A DNA stretch of 64,000 nucleotides from Rhodococcus spelaei (GTDB lineage: Bacteria; Actinomycetota; Actinomycetes; Mycobacteriales; Mycobacteriaceae), in the NCBI RefSeq assembly GCF_006704125.1, contig NZ_VIGH01000002.1:528904-592903 (forward strand). The letters are read 5' to 3'. The notes under the pieces are model-generated. The model saw only the letters and a list, made by a program, of their open reading frames with translations, was not told the DNA's origin and made no database searches. Positions 43,469-56,339 of the stretch are shown here, piece by piece. Made by a program: the position numbers and the translations under genes. Numbering within the stretch: the stretch's first letter is position 1; every line of letters starts with the position of its first letter.

Positions 43469-43912
43469 CTAACCGAGTCGGCGCCGGATCGCGCCTGCCA
43501 AGTAGTCCAGGTCGGGTCGGCGCGGCATCGTCGGGCGGCCGCGGAGACCGAACCCGTCGCCGGCCGTACGAGGGATGACGTGCAGGTGCACGTGGAACAC
43601 CTCCTGGCCGGCGACGGCGCCGTCGGCGAGGAAGAGGTTCACCCCGTCCGCGCACGGTCCGTCGGTGGGCAGTCCGGTGAGGTCGGTTCCGTTGTCCCGC
43701 AGCGCGGCCGCCAGTCGCTGGCCGACCGCGAACACCCGTCGACCGTCCTCGGGGTCCAACTGCGCCAGCCCCGACGCGTGCCGCTTCGGCACCACCAGCA
43801 GGTGTCCCGGCGTGAACGGCCGGATGTCCATGAATGCCAGGGTGTGCTCGTCCTCGTGGACGATGCTGGCCTCGGCGGTGCGCGCGACGATCGCGCAGAA
43901 GACGCAGTTCAT
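43469..43912 (-). CDS. HIT-family nucleotide-binding hydrolase
   Basis: The 147-residue protein carries the histidine triad HVHLHVIP (107-114). The N-terminal pair CVFC suggests a zinc site as in HinT-like proteins. It hydrolyses nucleoside phosphoramidates or dinucleotides in this family. The start ATG is preceded by a weak ribosome site. The upstream gene is the ABC exporter, 20 bp away, so co-transcription from that gene is likely. Confidence 0.9.
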   Translation of the reverse strand: MNCVFCAIVARTAEASIVHEDEHTLAFMDIRPFTPGHLLVVPKRHASGLAQLDPEDGRRVFAVGQRLAAALRDNGTDLTGLPTDGPCADGVNLFLADGAVAGQEVFHVHLHVIPRTAGDGFGLRGRPTMPRRPDLDYLAGAIRRRLG

Positions 43913-43932
43913 CCGGGCAGCCTACGAGACTC

Positions 43933-45786
43933 TCAGCGTGCCAGGACCAGTTCCCCGGCGCCCCGGCCGGACCGGGCCAGCAACGCCGCGTACCGACCGC
44001 CGAGGGCGACCAGCTCGTCGTGGGTACCGCGCTCGGCCACCCGTCCGTGGTCGAGCACGACGATCTGGTCGGCGCCCTCGATCGTGGAGAGTCGGTGCGC
44101 GATGGTGATGGTGGTGCGGCCGCGACTGACCGTGTCGAGAGCGTCCTGGACCGCGCGCTCGGTCTCGTTGTCCAGCGCGCTGGTGGCCTCGTCCAGGATC
44201 AGGATCCGCGGGTCCCGCAGCAGGGTTCGCGCGATCGCGATGCGCTGCTTCTCGCCGCCCGAGAACCGGTGTCCGCGCGCGCCGACCATCGTGTCGTAGC
44301 CGTCGGGCAGGGATGCGATCAACTCGTGCACCTGGGCGGCACGGGCCGCGTCCTCGATCTGCGCGTCGGTGGCCTCGGGCCGGGCGTGCCGCAGGTTCTC
44401 CCGGATCGTCGCGTGCAGCAGGTAGGTCTCCTGCGAGACCACACCGACGAGCTCCGACAGCTCGGCGAGCGTGATGTCGCGCAGGTCGACGCCGTCGATG
44501 CTGACCCGACCCGAGGTGGGGTCGTGCAGCCGCGCGACGAGCGAGGCGAGTGTGGTCTTGCCCGAACCGGTTTCGCCGACCAGCGCCAGCGAGGACCCGG
44601 CCGGGACCGCGACGTCGACCCCCGTCAACGCGTCGCGGTCCGCATTCTCGTAGCGGAAGGCGACGTCGTCGAAACGGACCGTCCCCGCGACCGTCGCGCG
44701 CGGCATAGGGACCGGGTGCTCCGGGTCGTCGATCTCCACCTTCAGATCCAGGTACTCGAAGATCCGGCTGAACAGCGCCAGCGAACTCGTCACGGACACA
44801 CCGACGTCCAGCAGTTGCATGAGCGGCCGGAAGAGCGCGCCCTGCAGGCCGGTGAACGCGACCAGGGTGCCGATCGTCATGCCACCGGAGGTCGCGGGCA
44901 GTCCGGCGGCCAGGTACAGCAGGGCGGGAATGGCGGCGAACACAATGTTCATCGTGGCCATCCGCCAACGGCCGGACAGCTCGGAGCGGACCTCGAGGTC
45001 GGTGAGTACCAGCGAGGAGTCCGAAAAGCGTTGCGACATGGCCGGGCCCGCGCCGAGCGTCTTGCCGAGCTGGATGCCGCTGATGGAGAGCGACTCCTCG
45101 ATCTGGGTCTGCATGTCGGCGAGAGTGCGCTGGCGCTGGGCGGTGATGGCCCGTCGCATCCGGGCGACCTTGCGGGTCAACCAGATGGCCGGCGGGAGCA
45201 CGATCAGCGAGAGCAGCGACAGTCGCCAACTCAGCACCGCCATCGCGACCGCGGTGCCGACCACGGTGGTGAGGTTGGACGCGATCGAGGTCGCGGTCGA
45301 GGTGACGACGGTCTGCATGCCGCCGATGTCGTTGGTCAGCCGGGACTGGATCTCGCCGCCGCGGGTGCGGGTGAAGAAGCCCAGCGACTGGCGTTGCAGA
45401 TGGGAGAAGACGTCGGTTCGCAGGCCGTGCATGATGCGCTGGCCGACGGTCGTGGAGATCCACGTCTGCAGCACGCCGATGACGGACACGGACACGGTCA
45501 CGGCGAGCATGCCGAGGACCGTCCACACCAGCAGCGGGACGTCCTTGTCGGGAATGGCGCGGTCGATCACCTCGCGGACCAGGAACGGGTTGGCGAGGGA
45601 GATCAGCGAGGACGCGACGATCAGCGCCACGACCACCGTGATCTGCCCGCGGTAGGGCCGGAACAGTGCGCCGATCCGGCGCAGGCTGACGGGTTGGTCT
45701 GCGAGTTGGGCGCGGTCCGCGGGATCGACCTTCGCGCCACGCGGGCCGCGTCCCGGACCGGGACCGCCGAAGTGGGGGCTCGTCAT
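43933..45786 (-). CDS. ABC exporter, fused membrane and ATPase domains (MsbA/MDR-like)
   Basis: The 617-residue half-exporter works as a homodimer or with an unknown partner. Six helices cover about residues 50-340; Walker A LVGETGSGKTTL, signature FSGGEKQRIAIAR, Walker B ILILDEATSALD and the His of IAHRLST follow. The ATG at 45786 has GAGAGGGGTGG 8 nt upstream. It is divergent from a MarR gene with the dyad at 45822-45836 between, so export of a toxic compound under MarR control is the likely role. Confidence 0.9.
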   Translation of the reverse strand: MTSPHFGGPGPGRGPRGAKVDPADRAQLADQPVSLRRIGALFRPYRGQITVVVALIVASSLISLANPFLVREVIDRAIPDKDVPLLVWTVLGMLAVTVSVSVIGVLQTWISTTVGQRIMHGLRTDVFSHLQRQSLGFFTRTRGGEIQSRLTNDIGGMQTVVTSTATSIASNLTTVVGTAVAMAVLSWRLSLLSLIVLPPAIWLTRKVARMRRAITAQRQRTLADMQTQIEESLSISGIQLGKTLGAGPAMSQRFSDSSLVLTDLEVRSELSGRWRMATMNIVFAAIPALLYLAAGLPATSGGMTIGTLVAFTGLQGALFRPLMQLLDVGVSVTSSLALFSRIFEYLDLKVEIDDPEHPVPMPRATVAGTVRFDDVAFRYENADRDALTGVDVAVPAGSSLALVGETGSGKTTLASLVARLHDPTSGRVSIDGVDLRDITLAELSELVGVVSQETYLLHATIRENLRHARPEATDAQIEDAARAAQVHELIASLPDGYDTMVGARGHRFSGGEKQRIAIARTLLRDPRILILDEATSALDNETERAVQDALDTVSRGRTTITIAHRLSTIEGADQIVVLDHGRVAERGTHDELVALGGRYAALLARSGRGAGELVLAR

Positions 45787-45821
45787 ACAACCACCCCTCT
45801 CGAATGTTGGGGTAAGACTTA

Positions 45822-45836
45822 TTGAGGTTCCCTCAA
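45822..45836. promoter_or_regulatory. MarR operator between ABC exporter and MarR genes
   Basis: TTGAGG-TTC-CCTCAA is a perfect 6-bp-arm palindrome in the divergent gap. It is a good position to repress both genes. The first possible MarR ATG (45838) abuts the site, which favours the later ATG at 45874. Confidence 0.6.
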
Positions 45837-45873
45837 CATGAGGCAACTGTCAAGTGAGGTAAGCTCCGTCACC

Positions 45874-46305
45874 ATGACCGAGGCATCGTCAGAACAGCTC
45901 CGCGACCTCGTGATGTCGGCGTCCCGCACCTTGCGCCGGGGGTGGTTCGCCGCATTGGAACCATGGGAGCTGTCCCCGCACGAGTTCCGGGCGCTGCGCG
46001 TGATCGACCGCGAGGCGGGGGGACGTCCGCGACTCGGCGACGTCGCGAAGGCGCTGCGCATCGCACCCCGGTCGGCGACCGAGGTCGTCGACCGGCTGCA
46101 GAAGCGCGACCTGGTGCTGCGGGTCTCGGACGGAGTGGATCGGCGGGCGGTGTGTGTGCAGCTCACCGACGAGGGCCGAGCGCTGATCGCCGAGATGTCC
46201 TCGGTCCGGGATGCGCAGGCCGCCGACTTCTTCGCCCCGCTCGACGCCCACGATCGCGGCGAGTTGCGCCGCATCCTCGACCAGCTCCTCGCCGACGAGT
46301 CCTGA
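45874..46305 (+). CDS. MarR-family transcriptional regulator
   Basis: The 143-residue protein has a winged helix with RLGDVAKALRIAPRSATEVVDRL as recognition region and DRRAVCVQLTDEG as the wing. The ATG at 45874 is chosen because 45838 lies against the operator; a GAGG 14 nt away is weak, so either start is possible. It probably represses the divergent ABC exporter and itself, released by a phenolic or drug-like ligand as in other MarR proteins. Confidence 0.87.
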   Translation: MTEASSEQLRDLVMSASRTLRRGWFAALEPWELSPHEFRALRVIDREAGGRPRLGDVAKALRIAPRSATEVVDRLQKRDLVLRVSDGVDRRAVCVQLTDEGRALIAEMSSVRDAQAADFFAPLDAHDRGELRRILDQLLADES

Positions 46306-46375
46306 CAGACCTTCCCCGGATGCGACAACGAGCCGCGACGCGGACGATCGGCCCCGCCGCCGACGAGCGCAACTA

Positions 46376-46390
46376 GCAACCTTTGGTTGC
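46376..46390. promoter_or_regulatory. ArsR operator copy 1 upstream of SRPBCC-ArsR operon
   Basis: GCAACC-TTT-GGTTGC is a perfect inverted repeat. It lies 45 bp (centre to centre) from an identical-arm site at 46421-46435, and the two sites are inverse complements over 19 bp (46373-46391 and 46420-46438). Confidence 0.7.
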
Positions 46391-46420
46391 ACATCCCGAG
46401 CGAATGCCCTACCGTCATAT

Positions 46421-46435
46421 GCAACCAAAGGTTGC
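46421..46435. promoter_or_regulatory. ArsR operator copy 2 upstream of SRPBCC-ArsR operon
   Basis: GCAACC-AAA-GGTTGC, same arms as copy 1, ends 19 nt before the SRPBCC start. The spacer between the two sites (46391-46420) is where promoter elements would lie, so the pair can loop or clamp the promoter. The regulator encoded at 46916 is the natural candidate. Confidence 0.7.
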
Positions 46436-46454
46436 TAGATGACGGGAGAGCGAA

Positions 46455-46919
46455 ATGGAGTACGGCAGCATCGAGCGGGAGATCCACGTCGAAGCTACGC
46501 CCGAGGTGGTCTACGAGGTCATCAGCAAGCCCGAACATCTGCGGGAGTGGTGGCCGGACGAGGCAGAGCTCGAGCCGGTGCCCGGCGCCACCGGGGTCAT
46601 CTCGTTCGGCGACAGGACCATGCCGGACGCGAAGGTCGTCTCACTCACGGTGACGGAAGCCGACCCACCCCGGCGGTTCGCTTTCCGCTGGGTCTACGAC
46701 GAGGGCGCGACCGTCACGTCGACCAACTCACTCCTGGTGACCTTCGACCTCGTCCCCTCGGGCGCCGGCACCCTGCTGCGGTTCACCGAGACGGGGTTCC
46801 GCGAGAGGGGCTGGGAGGCAGCAGTTCTCGAGGAGGCGTACCGCGAGCACGTCACCGGCTGGGACCACTTCCTTCCCCGCCTGGTCACGTACGTCGCCCG
46901 ACTGGTGTCGACGCCGTGA
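46455..46919 (+). CDS. SRPBCC/AHSA1-domain protein (first gene of ArsR module)
   Basis: The 154-residue START/AHSA1-fold protein has IEREIHVEATPEVVYEVISKPEHLREWWPDEAE at its start and a closing helix GWDHFLPRLVTYVARL. It is a likely hydrophobic-ligand-binding protein. Its ATG follows ACGGGAGAGCGAA. It is coupled to the ArsR gene by a 4-nt overlap (GTGA). SRPBCC-ArsR pairs are common in actinobacteria with the ArsR regulating the pair; the ligand is unknown. Confidence 0.87.
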   Translation: MEYGSIEREIHVEATPEVVYEVISKPEHLREWWPDEAELEPVPGATGVISFGDRTMPDAKVVSLTVTEADPPRRFAFRWVYDEGATVTSTNSLLVTFDLVPSGAGTLLRFTETGFRERGWEAAVLEEAYREHVTGWDHFLPRLVTYVARLVSTP

Positions 46920-47254
46920 GTGCCGCCGTCGACGACGACCTCTGGTCTGCGGTCGGGGACCCCATCCGGCGACGGATGCTCGACCTCTTGCTGAGCGGCG
47001 GCAGCGGGACCGCGACCTCACTGAGCGAGCAACTGCCGGTCACGCGGCAGGCGGTCGCCAAGCATCTCGGAGTGCTCGACCGAGTCGGTCTGGTCCACGT
47101 CACCCCGTCCGGGCGCGAGCGCCTCTACCACGTCGACCAAGCCCAGCTCGCCCGTGCGGTCGCGCAGCTGTCGTCCGTCGGGGCCGCCTGGGACGCCCGC
47201 CTGCATCGCATCAAACGGATCGCCGAGGCGATCCAGCGCAGCCAGGAGAGCTGA
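46916..47254 (+). CDS. ArsR-family regulator
   Basis: The 112-residue winged-helix protein has SLSEQLPVTRQAVAKHLGVLDRVGLV as recognition helix and PSGRERLYHVD as the wing. It lacks the metal-binding Cys motif of arsenic sensors and so belongs to the SRPBCC-linked type. The GTG overlaps the SRPBCC stop. It probably binds the paired GCAACCnnnGGTTGC sites upstream of its operon. Confidence 0.9.
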   Translation: MSAAVDDDLWSAVGDPIRRRMLDLLLSGGSGTATSLSEQLPVTRQAVAKHLGVLDRVGLVHVTPSGRERLYHVDQAQLARAVAQLSSVGAAWDARLHRIKRIAEAIQRSQES

Positions 47255-47272
47255 CCCGCCACAAACGAACGT

Positions 47273-47288
47273 CGCCACGTCCGTGGCG
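47273..47288. terminator. short hairpin between ArsR and second SRPBCC genes
   Basis: CGCCACG-TC-CGTGGCG, 7-bp arms with a 2-nt loop, 18 nt after the ArsR stop. Weak: it may only reduce transcription into the next gene. Confidence 0.35.
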
Positions 47289-47343
47289 GCGCCGACGAAA
47301 CGCGCCCGAATGCGGACGCCCGCACTGGAAAAGAGGTATCGAG

Positions 47344-47784
47344 ATGGTGGACATCCTGCACAGGATCGGGGTCACATCGACTCCCGAGGCCGTCTACGCG
47401 GCCCTGACCACGGTCGACGGTCTGGCGAGCTGGTGGACCGAAGACACGGACGGGGACGGCGACGTCGGAGGAGTCGTCCGGTTCCGCTTCGAGCCCGGCG
47501 GGTTCGACATGAAGGTACTGGAGGCTCAACCCACCGAGCGCGTGCTCTGGGAGGTCATCGACGGCCCCGAGGAGTGGCTCGGCACGCAGATTCGGTTCGA
47601 CCTGAAACAGGAGGACGGCTACACGATCGTGCTGTTCCGGCACGAGGGCTGGCGGGAGCCGGTGGAGTTCATGTACCACTGCAGCACCAAGTGGGCGACG
47701 TTCCTCATGAGCCTGAAGCACCTGGTCGAAACCGGCAAGGGCGAGCCCGCTCCGCACGACGTCAGGATCAGCAACTGGCATTAG
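47344..47784 (+). CDS. second SRPBCC/AHSA1-domain protein
   Basis: The 146-residue START-like protein begins MVDILHRIGVTSTPEAVYAALTTVDGLASWW, the typical Activator-of-Hsp90-homologue type head, and has a HEGWREPVEFM loop. AAGAGGT precedes the ATG. It follows the ArsR gene by 89 bp and could be in the same transcript or have its own start. It ends at a perfect 21-bp bidirectional hairpin. Ligand unknown. Confidence 0.85.
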   Translation: MVDILHRIGVTSTPEAVYAALTTVDGLASWWTEDTDGDGDVGGVVRFRFEPGGFDMKVLEAQPTERVLWEVIDGPEEWLGTQIRFDLKQEDGYTIVLFRHEGWREPVEFMYHCSTKWATFLMSLKHLVETGKGEPAPHDVRISNWH

Positions 47785-47812
47785 CCGCCGATTCGAGCGG
47801 CCCCGCCCGCAA

Positions 47813-47858
47813 CGACGAGGACCGGGTCCACGCACCAGCGTGGACCCGGTCCTCGTCG
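47813..47858. terminator. perfect 21-bp stem between convergent SRPBCC gene and purB
   Basis: The two arms (47813-47833 and 47838-47858) are exact inverse complements around a 4-nt loop ACCA. It sits in the gap of convergent genes and works for both directions. Confidence 0.85.
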
Positions 47859-47888
47859 GCGACCTCCTCGAATCCGGTCGACGCCGCG

Positions 47889-49310
47889 CTACAGAATCGG
47901 CGACGGCGAGTACTTCGCCGCCTCGGGGTACTGCTCGACCAACAGCGCCACCCGGCGCACCACCGCGTCGACCTGCGCCTCGGCCGCACCGATGAACGCG
48001 GACTTGTCGGCCAGCGCGGCGTCGAGGCCGGCCCGGTCGAGCGGGAACCGCTCGTCGGCAGCGAGGCGGTCGAGCAGGTCCGGCTCGCGGCCGTCCTCAC
48101 GCATCGCCAGTGCCACGGCGACCGCATGTTCCTTGATGACCTCGTGCGCGGTCTCGCGTCCGGTGCCCGCACGCACGGCGGCCATCAGCATGCGGGTGGT
48201 CGCGAGGAACGGCAGGTAGCGGGTGAGCTCCTTCTCGATCACCGCCGGGTACGCACCGAACTCGTCGAGCACGGTCAGGAAGGTCTCGATCTGGCCGTCG
48301 ATCGCGAAGAACGCGTCGGGCAGCGCGACACGGCGCACCACCGAGCAGAACACGTCGCCCTCGTTCCACTGGGCGCCGGCCAGCTCGGCGGCCATCGAGG
48401 CGTAGCCGCGCAGCACGACCTGCAGTCCGTTGACGCGCTCGCAGGAGCGGGTGTTCATCTTGTGCGGCATCGCGGAACTACCGACCTGGCCGGGCTGGAA
48501 GCCCTCGGTGACCAGCTCGTGGCCGGCCATCAGCCGGATGGTGTGCGCGAACGACGACGGCCCGGCGCCGACCTGCACCAGCGCGGAGAGCACGTCGTGG
48601 TCGAGCGAACGCGGGTACACCTGGCCGACGCTGGTCAGCACGTGCGCGAAGCCGAGGTGCTCGGCGACCTTCGCCTCGAGGAACTCGAGCTTCTCGGTGT
48701 CGCCGTCGAGCAGGTCGAGCATGTCCTGCGCGGTGCCCATCGGGCCCTTGATCCCGCGCAGCGGGTAGCGGTCGATCAGCTCCCGCAGCCGGGTCAACGC
48801 GACCAGCAGCTCGTCGGCCGCGGACGCGAACCGCTTGCCGAGGGTGGTGGCCTGCGCGGCGACGTTGTGGCTGCGACCGGCCATCACCAGCGACGAGTAC
48901 TCGGCGGCCCGCTCGGCCAGTCGCGCGGCGACGGCGACGCCGTGCGCGTGGACATGCTCGAGCGACCGGAAGACCTGCAGCTGCTCGACGTTCTCGGTGA
49001 GGTCGCGGCTGGTCATGCCCTTGTGCACGTGCTCGTGGCCGGCGAGGGCGTTGAACTCCTCGATGCGGGCCTTGACGTCGTGCCGGGTGACCCGCTCGCG
49101 GGCGGCGATCGACTCCAGGTCGACGTTCTCGATCACCCGCTCGTAATCGGCGAGCGCCTCTTCCGGGACGTCGATGCCGAGCGCGGCCTGCGCCCGCAGC
49201 ACCGCCAGCCACAACTGCCGCTCGAGCACGATCTTGTGCTCGGGCGACCACAGCGCCGTCAGCTCGGGGCTGGCGTATCGATTGGCAAGGACGTTGGGGA
49301 TGCGGCTCAC
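47889..49310 (-). CDS. purB: adenylosuccinate lyase
   Basis: PurB (473 residues) releases fumarate from both SAICAR and adenylosuccinate. The fumarase-superfamily signature GSSAMPHKMNT is visible, with TSRDLTENVEQL near residue 100 and GRSHNVAAQATT further on, giving the active-site residues. The first Met follows a weak purine run. A TetR gene lies 42 bp upstream on the same strand; a shared transcript is possible. Confidence 0.97.
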   Translation of the reverse strand: MSRIPNVLANRYASPELTALWSPEHKIVLERQLWLAVLRAQAALGIDVPEEALADYERVIENVDLESIAARERVTRHDVKARIEEFNALAGHEHVHKGMTSRDLTENVEQLQVFRSLEHVHAHGVAVAARLAERAAEYSSLVMAGRSHNVAAQATTLGKRFASAADELLVALTRLRELIDRYPLRGIKGPMGTAQDMLDLLDGDTEKLEFLEAKVAEHLGFAHVLTSVGQVYPRSLDHDVLSALVQVGAGPSSFAHTIRLMAGHELVTEGFQPGQVGSSAMPHKMNTRSCERVNGLQVVLRGYASMAAELAGAQWNEGDVFCSVVRRVALPDAFFAIDGQIETFLTVLDEFGAYPAVIEKELTRYLPFLATTRMLMAAVRAGTGRETAHEVIKEHAVAVALAMREDGREPDLLDRLAADERFPLDRAGLDAALADKSAFIGAAEAQVDAVVRRVALLVEQYPEAAKYSPSPIL

Positions 49311-49352
49311 GGGCGCCCAGTTTACGGCTTCCCCGCGGTGTGTGATCGACGG

Positions 49353-49964
49353 CTACGCCGAGACGGGCGGCGCCACGATGTCGATCACCTGGAGCAGCAT
49401 GTCCCGCGCGAGTGCCTTCGGATCGGGGTCGGACTCACTCAGCGCGCCCACCACGGCCCCGTCGACGACGCACACGAGCCGGCGCAACTGGTCCTGGCGC
49501 ACCTCGCGACCGGACCGCCGCAGCACCGCGACGAGCAGGTCGTCGAGCTGGGCCCGCAGCCGCAACTGCACCTCGCGCAGCTCCGGATGCCGCGCGAACG
49601 CGACGAAACGCTCGTAGCGGTTGACCAGTTGCTCGCGCCCGCACGCGCCACCCTCGAATACCCCGACCAGCATGTCGACGATCAGCTCGACGGTCGCCTC
49701 GACACCCCGGTTACGTTGGGACACTTCGGCTATCCGGGCCTCCATCATGTCGAGCTCGCGCATCCCGCAGAGTTCCACGGCGGCGGCGTTCAGGTCGTCG
49801 AGGGACTCGAAGTAGTAGGTGGTCGACGCCAGCGGCAGATTCGCCCGTGCCGCCACGGCTCGGTGACGGACCGCGTCGAATCCGCCCTCGGTCAGCAGGT
49901 CCGCGGCGGCCTGGACGAGCGCGAAGCGGCGCCTCTCACCCTTCGGAGTCGCCGCTTCTGTCAC
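49353..49964 (-). CDS. TetR-family regulator
   Basis: The 203-residue regulator has its helix-turn-helix at about residues 30-55 (VRHRAVAARANLPLASTTYYFESLDDL). The rest is the helical ligand domain without a recognisable motif. The neighbour upstream is an aminotransferase and downstream purB; I see no clear palindrome next to it, so its targets are unknown. A TetR gene next to purB is also found in mycobacteria (Rv0775), from memory. Confidence 0.87.
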   Translation of the reverse strand: MTEAATPKGERRRFALVQAAADLLTEGGFDAVRHRAVAARANLPLASTTYYFESLDDLNAAAVELCGMRELDMMEARIAEVSQRNRGVEATVELIVDMLVGVFEGGACGREQLVNRYERFVAFARHPELREVQLRLRAQLDDLLVAVLRRSGREVRQDQLRRLVCVVDGAVVGALSESDPDPKALARDMLLQVIDIVAPPVSA

Positions 49965-49973
49965 CGCCCCATC

Positions 49974-49987
49974 CTGCCAGCGGGCAG
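49974..49987 (-). terminator. short hairpin after aminotransferase gene
   Basis: CTGCC-AGCG-GGCAG lies about 32 nt after the aminotransferase stop. Weak stem, no U-run. Confidence 0.35.
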
Positions 49988-50018
49988 CGGCTCTCCGCGT
50001 CGATTTGGTGAAGTGAGG

Positions 50019-51188
50019 TTAACTACCGAGCATCCCGCTGCGCGCCATCCGCGCCAACGCCTCCTCGATGTCGGCGGTCGCGCCCGCGAACGAGAGCCGC
50101 ATCGTCCGATCGCCGTGCACGGTGTCGAAGTCGATGCCCGGTGCCACCGCGACCCCGGTCTCGCGGAGCAGTTCCGCGCACCACGCAGTCGAGTCGCCGG
50201 TGAAGTGGCCGATGTCCGCGTACACGTAGAACGCGCCGTCGGCGGGCGCGAGCTCGATGATCCCCAGCCGTGGCAGTCCCGACAGCAGCACCTCCCGGTT
50301 CACCGCGTACCGGCGCACGTGCCCGTCGAGCTCGGCGAGGGACTCGTCGGTGAACGCCGCGAGCGCCGCGTACTGCGAGATCGCCGGCGGGCACACCGTC
50401 ATGTTCGACGCCAGCCGCTGCAGCGCGCGCCGCAGTCCGGTCGGCACCAGCATCCAGCCAAGTCGCCAGCCGGTCATCGAGAAGTACTTCGACACCGAGC
50501 CGACCACGACCGCCTCGGTGGAGGTCTCCCAGGCACATGCCGTTGCGGCGTCACCGAATTCGATGCCGTGGTAGATCTCGTCGGAAATCAGCAGGGTGTC
50601 GTGGTCCGCACACCAGCGCGCCAACGCGGCCAGCTCGTCGCGGTCGATCACCGTGCCGGTCGGGTTCGCCGGGCTGGCCACGATCAGCCCGGCGGGCGGG
50701 GTGTCGAGCGCCTCGAGCATCGCCACCGTCGGCTGGTAGCGGGTCTCGGGACCGCAGTCGAGTTCGACCACCCGGCAGCCGAGCGCGGTGAGGGTATTGC
50801 GGTACGCCGGATAGCCGGGCCGTGCCACGACCACCGTGTCCCCGACGTCGAAGGCGGCGAGGAACACGAGTGTGAACGCGCCGGACGAACCGGTGGTCAC
50901 GACGACGTCCTCCGGGTCGACCGCGATTCCGGACCGCGTCGAGTGGTAGCGGGCGATCGTCTCGCGCAGCGGCAGGATGCCGAGGCTCTCGGTGTAGCCG
51001 AGCAGGTGGGCGTCGACGGCCTCGTGGGTGGCCCGCAGCACCGGCGCGGGCGCGGGCGTGGACGGCTGCCCGGCGGCGAGGGTCAGCACGTCGCCGTGAG
51101 TTCGCGCGCGCTCGGCCGCCGCCGCCCACACGTCCATCACGTGGAACGGCGGTACCTGGGATCTCTGGGACTCTGCTCGCACCCTCAC
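50019..51188 (-). CDS. class I/II PLP-dependent aminotransferase
   Basis: The 389-residue fold-type I aminotransferase carries ASPANPTGTVID (cofactor contact), ISDEIYHGIEFG and the PLP lysine in SVSKYFSMTGWRLGW. It resembles AspC/AlaT-type enzymes; amino donor and acceptor cannot be read from sequence. I chose the GTG at 51188, because the ATG at 51221 lies inside the terminator stem of the upstream gene; the ribosome site is weak either way. Confidence 0.88.
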   Translation of the reverse strand: MRVRAESQRSQVPPFHVMDVWAAAAERARTHGDVLTLAAGQPSTPAPAPVLRATHEAVDAHLLGYTESLGILPLRETIARYHSTRSGIAVDPEDVVVTTGSSGAFTLVFLAAFDVGDTVVVARPGYPAYRNTLTALGCRVVELDCGPETRYQPTVAMLEALDTPPAGLIVASPANPTGTVIDRDELAALARWCADHDTLLISDEIYHGIEFGDAATACAWETSTEAVVVGSVSKYFSMTGWRLGWMLVPTGLRRALQRLASNMTVCPPAISQYAALAAFTDESLAELDGHVRRYAVNREVLLSGLPRLGIIELAPADGAFYVYADIGHFTGDSTAWCAELLRETGVAVAPGIDFDTVHGDRTMRLSFAGATADIEEALARMARSGMLGS

Positions 51189-51203
51189 GACGCTACCGCG
51201 ATC

Positions 51204-51266
51204 CGTCGAACGGGAATTCACGGCTCGTGTCGGGCCGAACCCGCAGCCGTGAATTCCCGTTCGACG
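51204..51266 (-). terminator. terminator with perfect 22-bp stem after cholesterol oxidase 1
   Basis: The arms 51204-51225 and 51245-51266 are exact inverse complements, with a 19-nt loop. It starts 12 nt after the oxidase stop and overlaps the region just upstream of the aminotransferase gene. Confidence 0.8.
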
Positions 51267-51277
51267 CGTGGGTGTGC

Positions 51278-52951
<1,674 letters not shown>

Positions 52952-52967
52952 TCACTGGTCAACAAAG

Positions 52968-52981
52968 TAGAACTTGTTATA
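52968..52981. promoter_or_regulatory. KstR operator of cholesterol oxidase 1
   Basis: TAGAACTTGTTATA fits TnnAACnnGTTnnA, the motif of the KstR cholesterol repressor, at all eight defined positions. It lies about 32 nt upstream of the start. The regulator itself is not in the window. Confidence 0.8.
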
Positions 52982-53113
52982 CCGGCACACCGGAGCGAAA
53001 GTTTGAGAACCGGCGAGTAGTTACCCGGCAGCTTTCAGCGTGGACCTGATGCCGCGAAAGGGCTGAGACACAGGCAATTCCGCGGTAGTGTGCATCCCTT
53101 CACGCGAACGAGG

Positions 53114-53149
53114 ACGGGGCAATCGCCGCAAATGCGACGATTGCCCCGT
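53114..53149 (-). terminator. terminator of cholesterol oxidase 2
   Basis: ACGGGGCAATCG and CGATTGCCCCGT form a perfect 12-bp stem with a 12-nt loop, 24 nt after the stop. No U-run. Confidence 0.75.
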
Positions 53150-53173
53150 GCGGTTCACACGCCTCAGGTGCGG

Positions 53174-54838
<1,665 letters not shown>

Positions 54839-54852
54839 TCACGGCGGAAAAG

Positions 54853-54866
54853 TCGAACTCGTTATA
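54853..54866. promoter_or_regulatory. KstR operator of cholesterol oxidase 2
   Basis: TCGAACTCGTTATA matches TnnAACnnGTTnnA at all defined positions and sits at nearly the same distance from the start codon as the site of oxidase 1. The surrounding leader is similar, so promoter and gene were duplicated together. Confidence 0.8.
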
Positions 54867-55004
54867 CAGCCGTGACAGTGCGTTTCGTCCCCTTACCGAC
54901 GGGTAGTTAATGTCTGTCAAACAAATGACACATCTTCAGGCAAAATCGTTGTGCCCAAGCGCTTTACCCGGTACCGTCGTCTCCCGAAATCGGGCATCCG
55001 ACAC

Positions 55005-55054
55005 AAAACGGTGCCCCTCGCCCGGCAGGAAGCCGACTCGAGGGGCACCGTTTT
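55005..55054 (-). terminator. terminator of purD
   Basis: A perfect 16-bp stem (AAAACGGTGCCCCTCG at 55005-55020 with its complement at 55039-55054) lies 22 nt after the purD stop and is followed on the minus strand by TTTTGTG. Confidence 0.85.
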
Positions 55055-55075
55055 CACGATACGAAATGCCTGTGA

Positions 55076-56329
<1,254 letters not shown>

Positions 56330-56339
56330 GGGCCTCAGA

